DNA of 7,480 nt from positions 11,116-18,595 of the forward strand of contig JAUNHS010000011.1 of the NCBI GenBank assembly GCA_030523805.1, read 5' to 3'. The notes under the pieces are model-generated. The model saw nothing but the letters and a program-made list of their open reading frames with translations. It was not told the origin of the DNA and made no database searches. The translations under genes and the position numbers were made by a program. Positions 6,951-7,480 of this stretch are shown here, piece by piece (the first letter of the stretch is position 1; the number at the start of each line of letters is the position of its first letter). Origin of the DNA: Acinetobacter sp. (GTDB lineage: Bacteria; Pseudomonadota; Gammaproteobacteria; Pseudomonadales; Moraxellaceae).

Positions 6951-7480
6951 ATGAAAATTAGTGAAAATTGGTTACGTCAGTGGGTCAATCCTGCGATTAA
7001 TAGTGAAGCATTAGCCGAACAATTAACCATGCTTGGCTTGGAAGTTGATGATGTTGCACCTGTTGCCAAGCCGTTTACAGGTGTTGTGGTTGGCGAAGTT
7101 TTAAGCGTTGAACAGCACCCAGATGCGGATCGTTTGCGTGTAACAACCGTGAATATTGGCACAGGCGAGCCGTTGCAAATCGTGTGTGGTGCTCCAAATG
7201 TGCGTGTTGGTATGAAAGCTCCTGTAGCGACTGTGGGTGCAGAATTGCCACCTGTTGCAGGCGATGATAAACCGTTTAAAATCAAAAAAGGCAAATTGCG
7301 TGGTGTAGAATCTCAAGGTATGCTTTGCGGTGCATCAGAAATTGACCTTGAAGATAAACTTGATGGTCTATTGGAATTGCCTGCCGATGCCCCTGTGGGT
7401 ATGAATGTGCGTGAGTATTTGCAATTAGATGATCAAGTCATTGAAATTAGCATTACACCAAACCGTGGCGATTGTTTCAG
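6951..7480 (+). CDS. pheT: Phenylalanyl-tRNA synthetase beta subunit, 3' end missing
   Basis: The frame runs from ATG 6951 to the right edge without a stop: 176 codons and two bases of a protein that is usually about 790-800 residues. Only the N-terminal part is visible. [14 protein letters not shown] and [11 protein letters not shown] are typical PheT starts. The OB-fold tRNA-binding (EMAP-like) domain follows, about residues 39-148, with [29 protein letters not shown] and [10 protein letters not shown]. The start of the next block, [11 protein letters not shown], is at the edge. The B3/B4 editing and B5 domains lie outside. GAG eight bases before the ATG serves as a weak ribosome site. The gene follows pheS in the same operon. 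Confidence 0.96.
   Translation, partial: MKISENWLRQWVNPAINSEALAEQLTMLGLEVDDVAPVAKPFTGVVVGEVLSVEQHPDADRLRVTTVNIGTGEPLQIVCGAPNVRVGMKAPVATVGAELPPVAGDDKPFKIKKGKLRGVESQGMLCGASEIDLEDKLDGLLELPADAPVGMNVREYLQLDDQVIEISITPNRGDCF

Noticed and set aside
6977..7316. Minus-strand frames opposite pheT
   Set aside because: Antisense shadows of the pheT coding sequence, which is itself clearly the real gene although it has no stop within the window.

Overview
The window looks like ordinary chromosomal DNA from an AT-rich gammaproteobacterium. The closest fit by protein character is the Moraxellaceae (Acinetobacter-like), judged from the PheS, FolE and TrxB sequences as I remember those families; no database search was possible. 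All complete genes are intact. There is no sign of an insertion sequence, integrase, CRISPR array, tRNA or rRNA.

Layout, left to right. (1) The 3' part of a Smr-domain protein gene (+), open through the left edge. (2) folE, GTP cyclohydrolase I (+), with its own promoter. (3) A lipoprotein with an M15-type zinc peptidase fold (+). A strong bidirectional terminator separates it from (4) trxB, thioredoxin reductase, which converges on it (-). (5) Two small minus-strand genes for exported, very lysine-rich, low-complexity proteins. One is an Ala/Lys heptad-repeat helix and the other a Lys/Gln/Pro-rich tail. A terminator lies after each, and the first has its own promoter. (6) A zinc-ribbon Nudix hydrolase (-) divergent from (7) a NudL-type CoA pyrophosphatase Nudix hydrolase (+), sharing a 201-bp intergenic region with promoter-like sequences on both strands. 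(8) pheS (+) and the first 176 codons of pheT (+), the two subunits of phenylalanyl-tRNA synthetase; pheT runs off the right edge.

Most of the window is housekeeping: folate biosynthesis, thiol redox, nucleotide and cofactor clean-up, and tRNA charging. The genes sit in small independent transcription units marked by hairpin terminators; only pheS-pheT looks like a classical operon. The least explained part is roughly 3422-4422: the tandem pair of secreted basic proteins, the in-frame 21-bp tandem repeat inside one of them, and a perfect 20-bp palindrome upstream of the pair. I see no clear evidence for a new multi-gene system, but the basic-protein pair is the best place to look.
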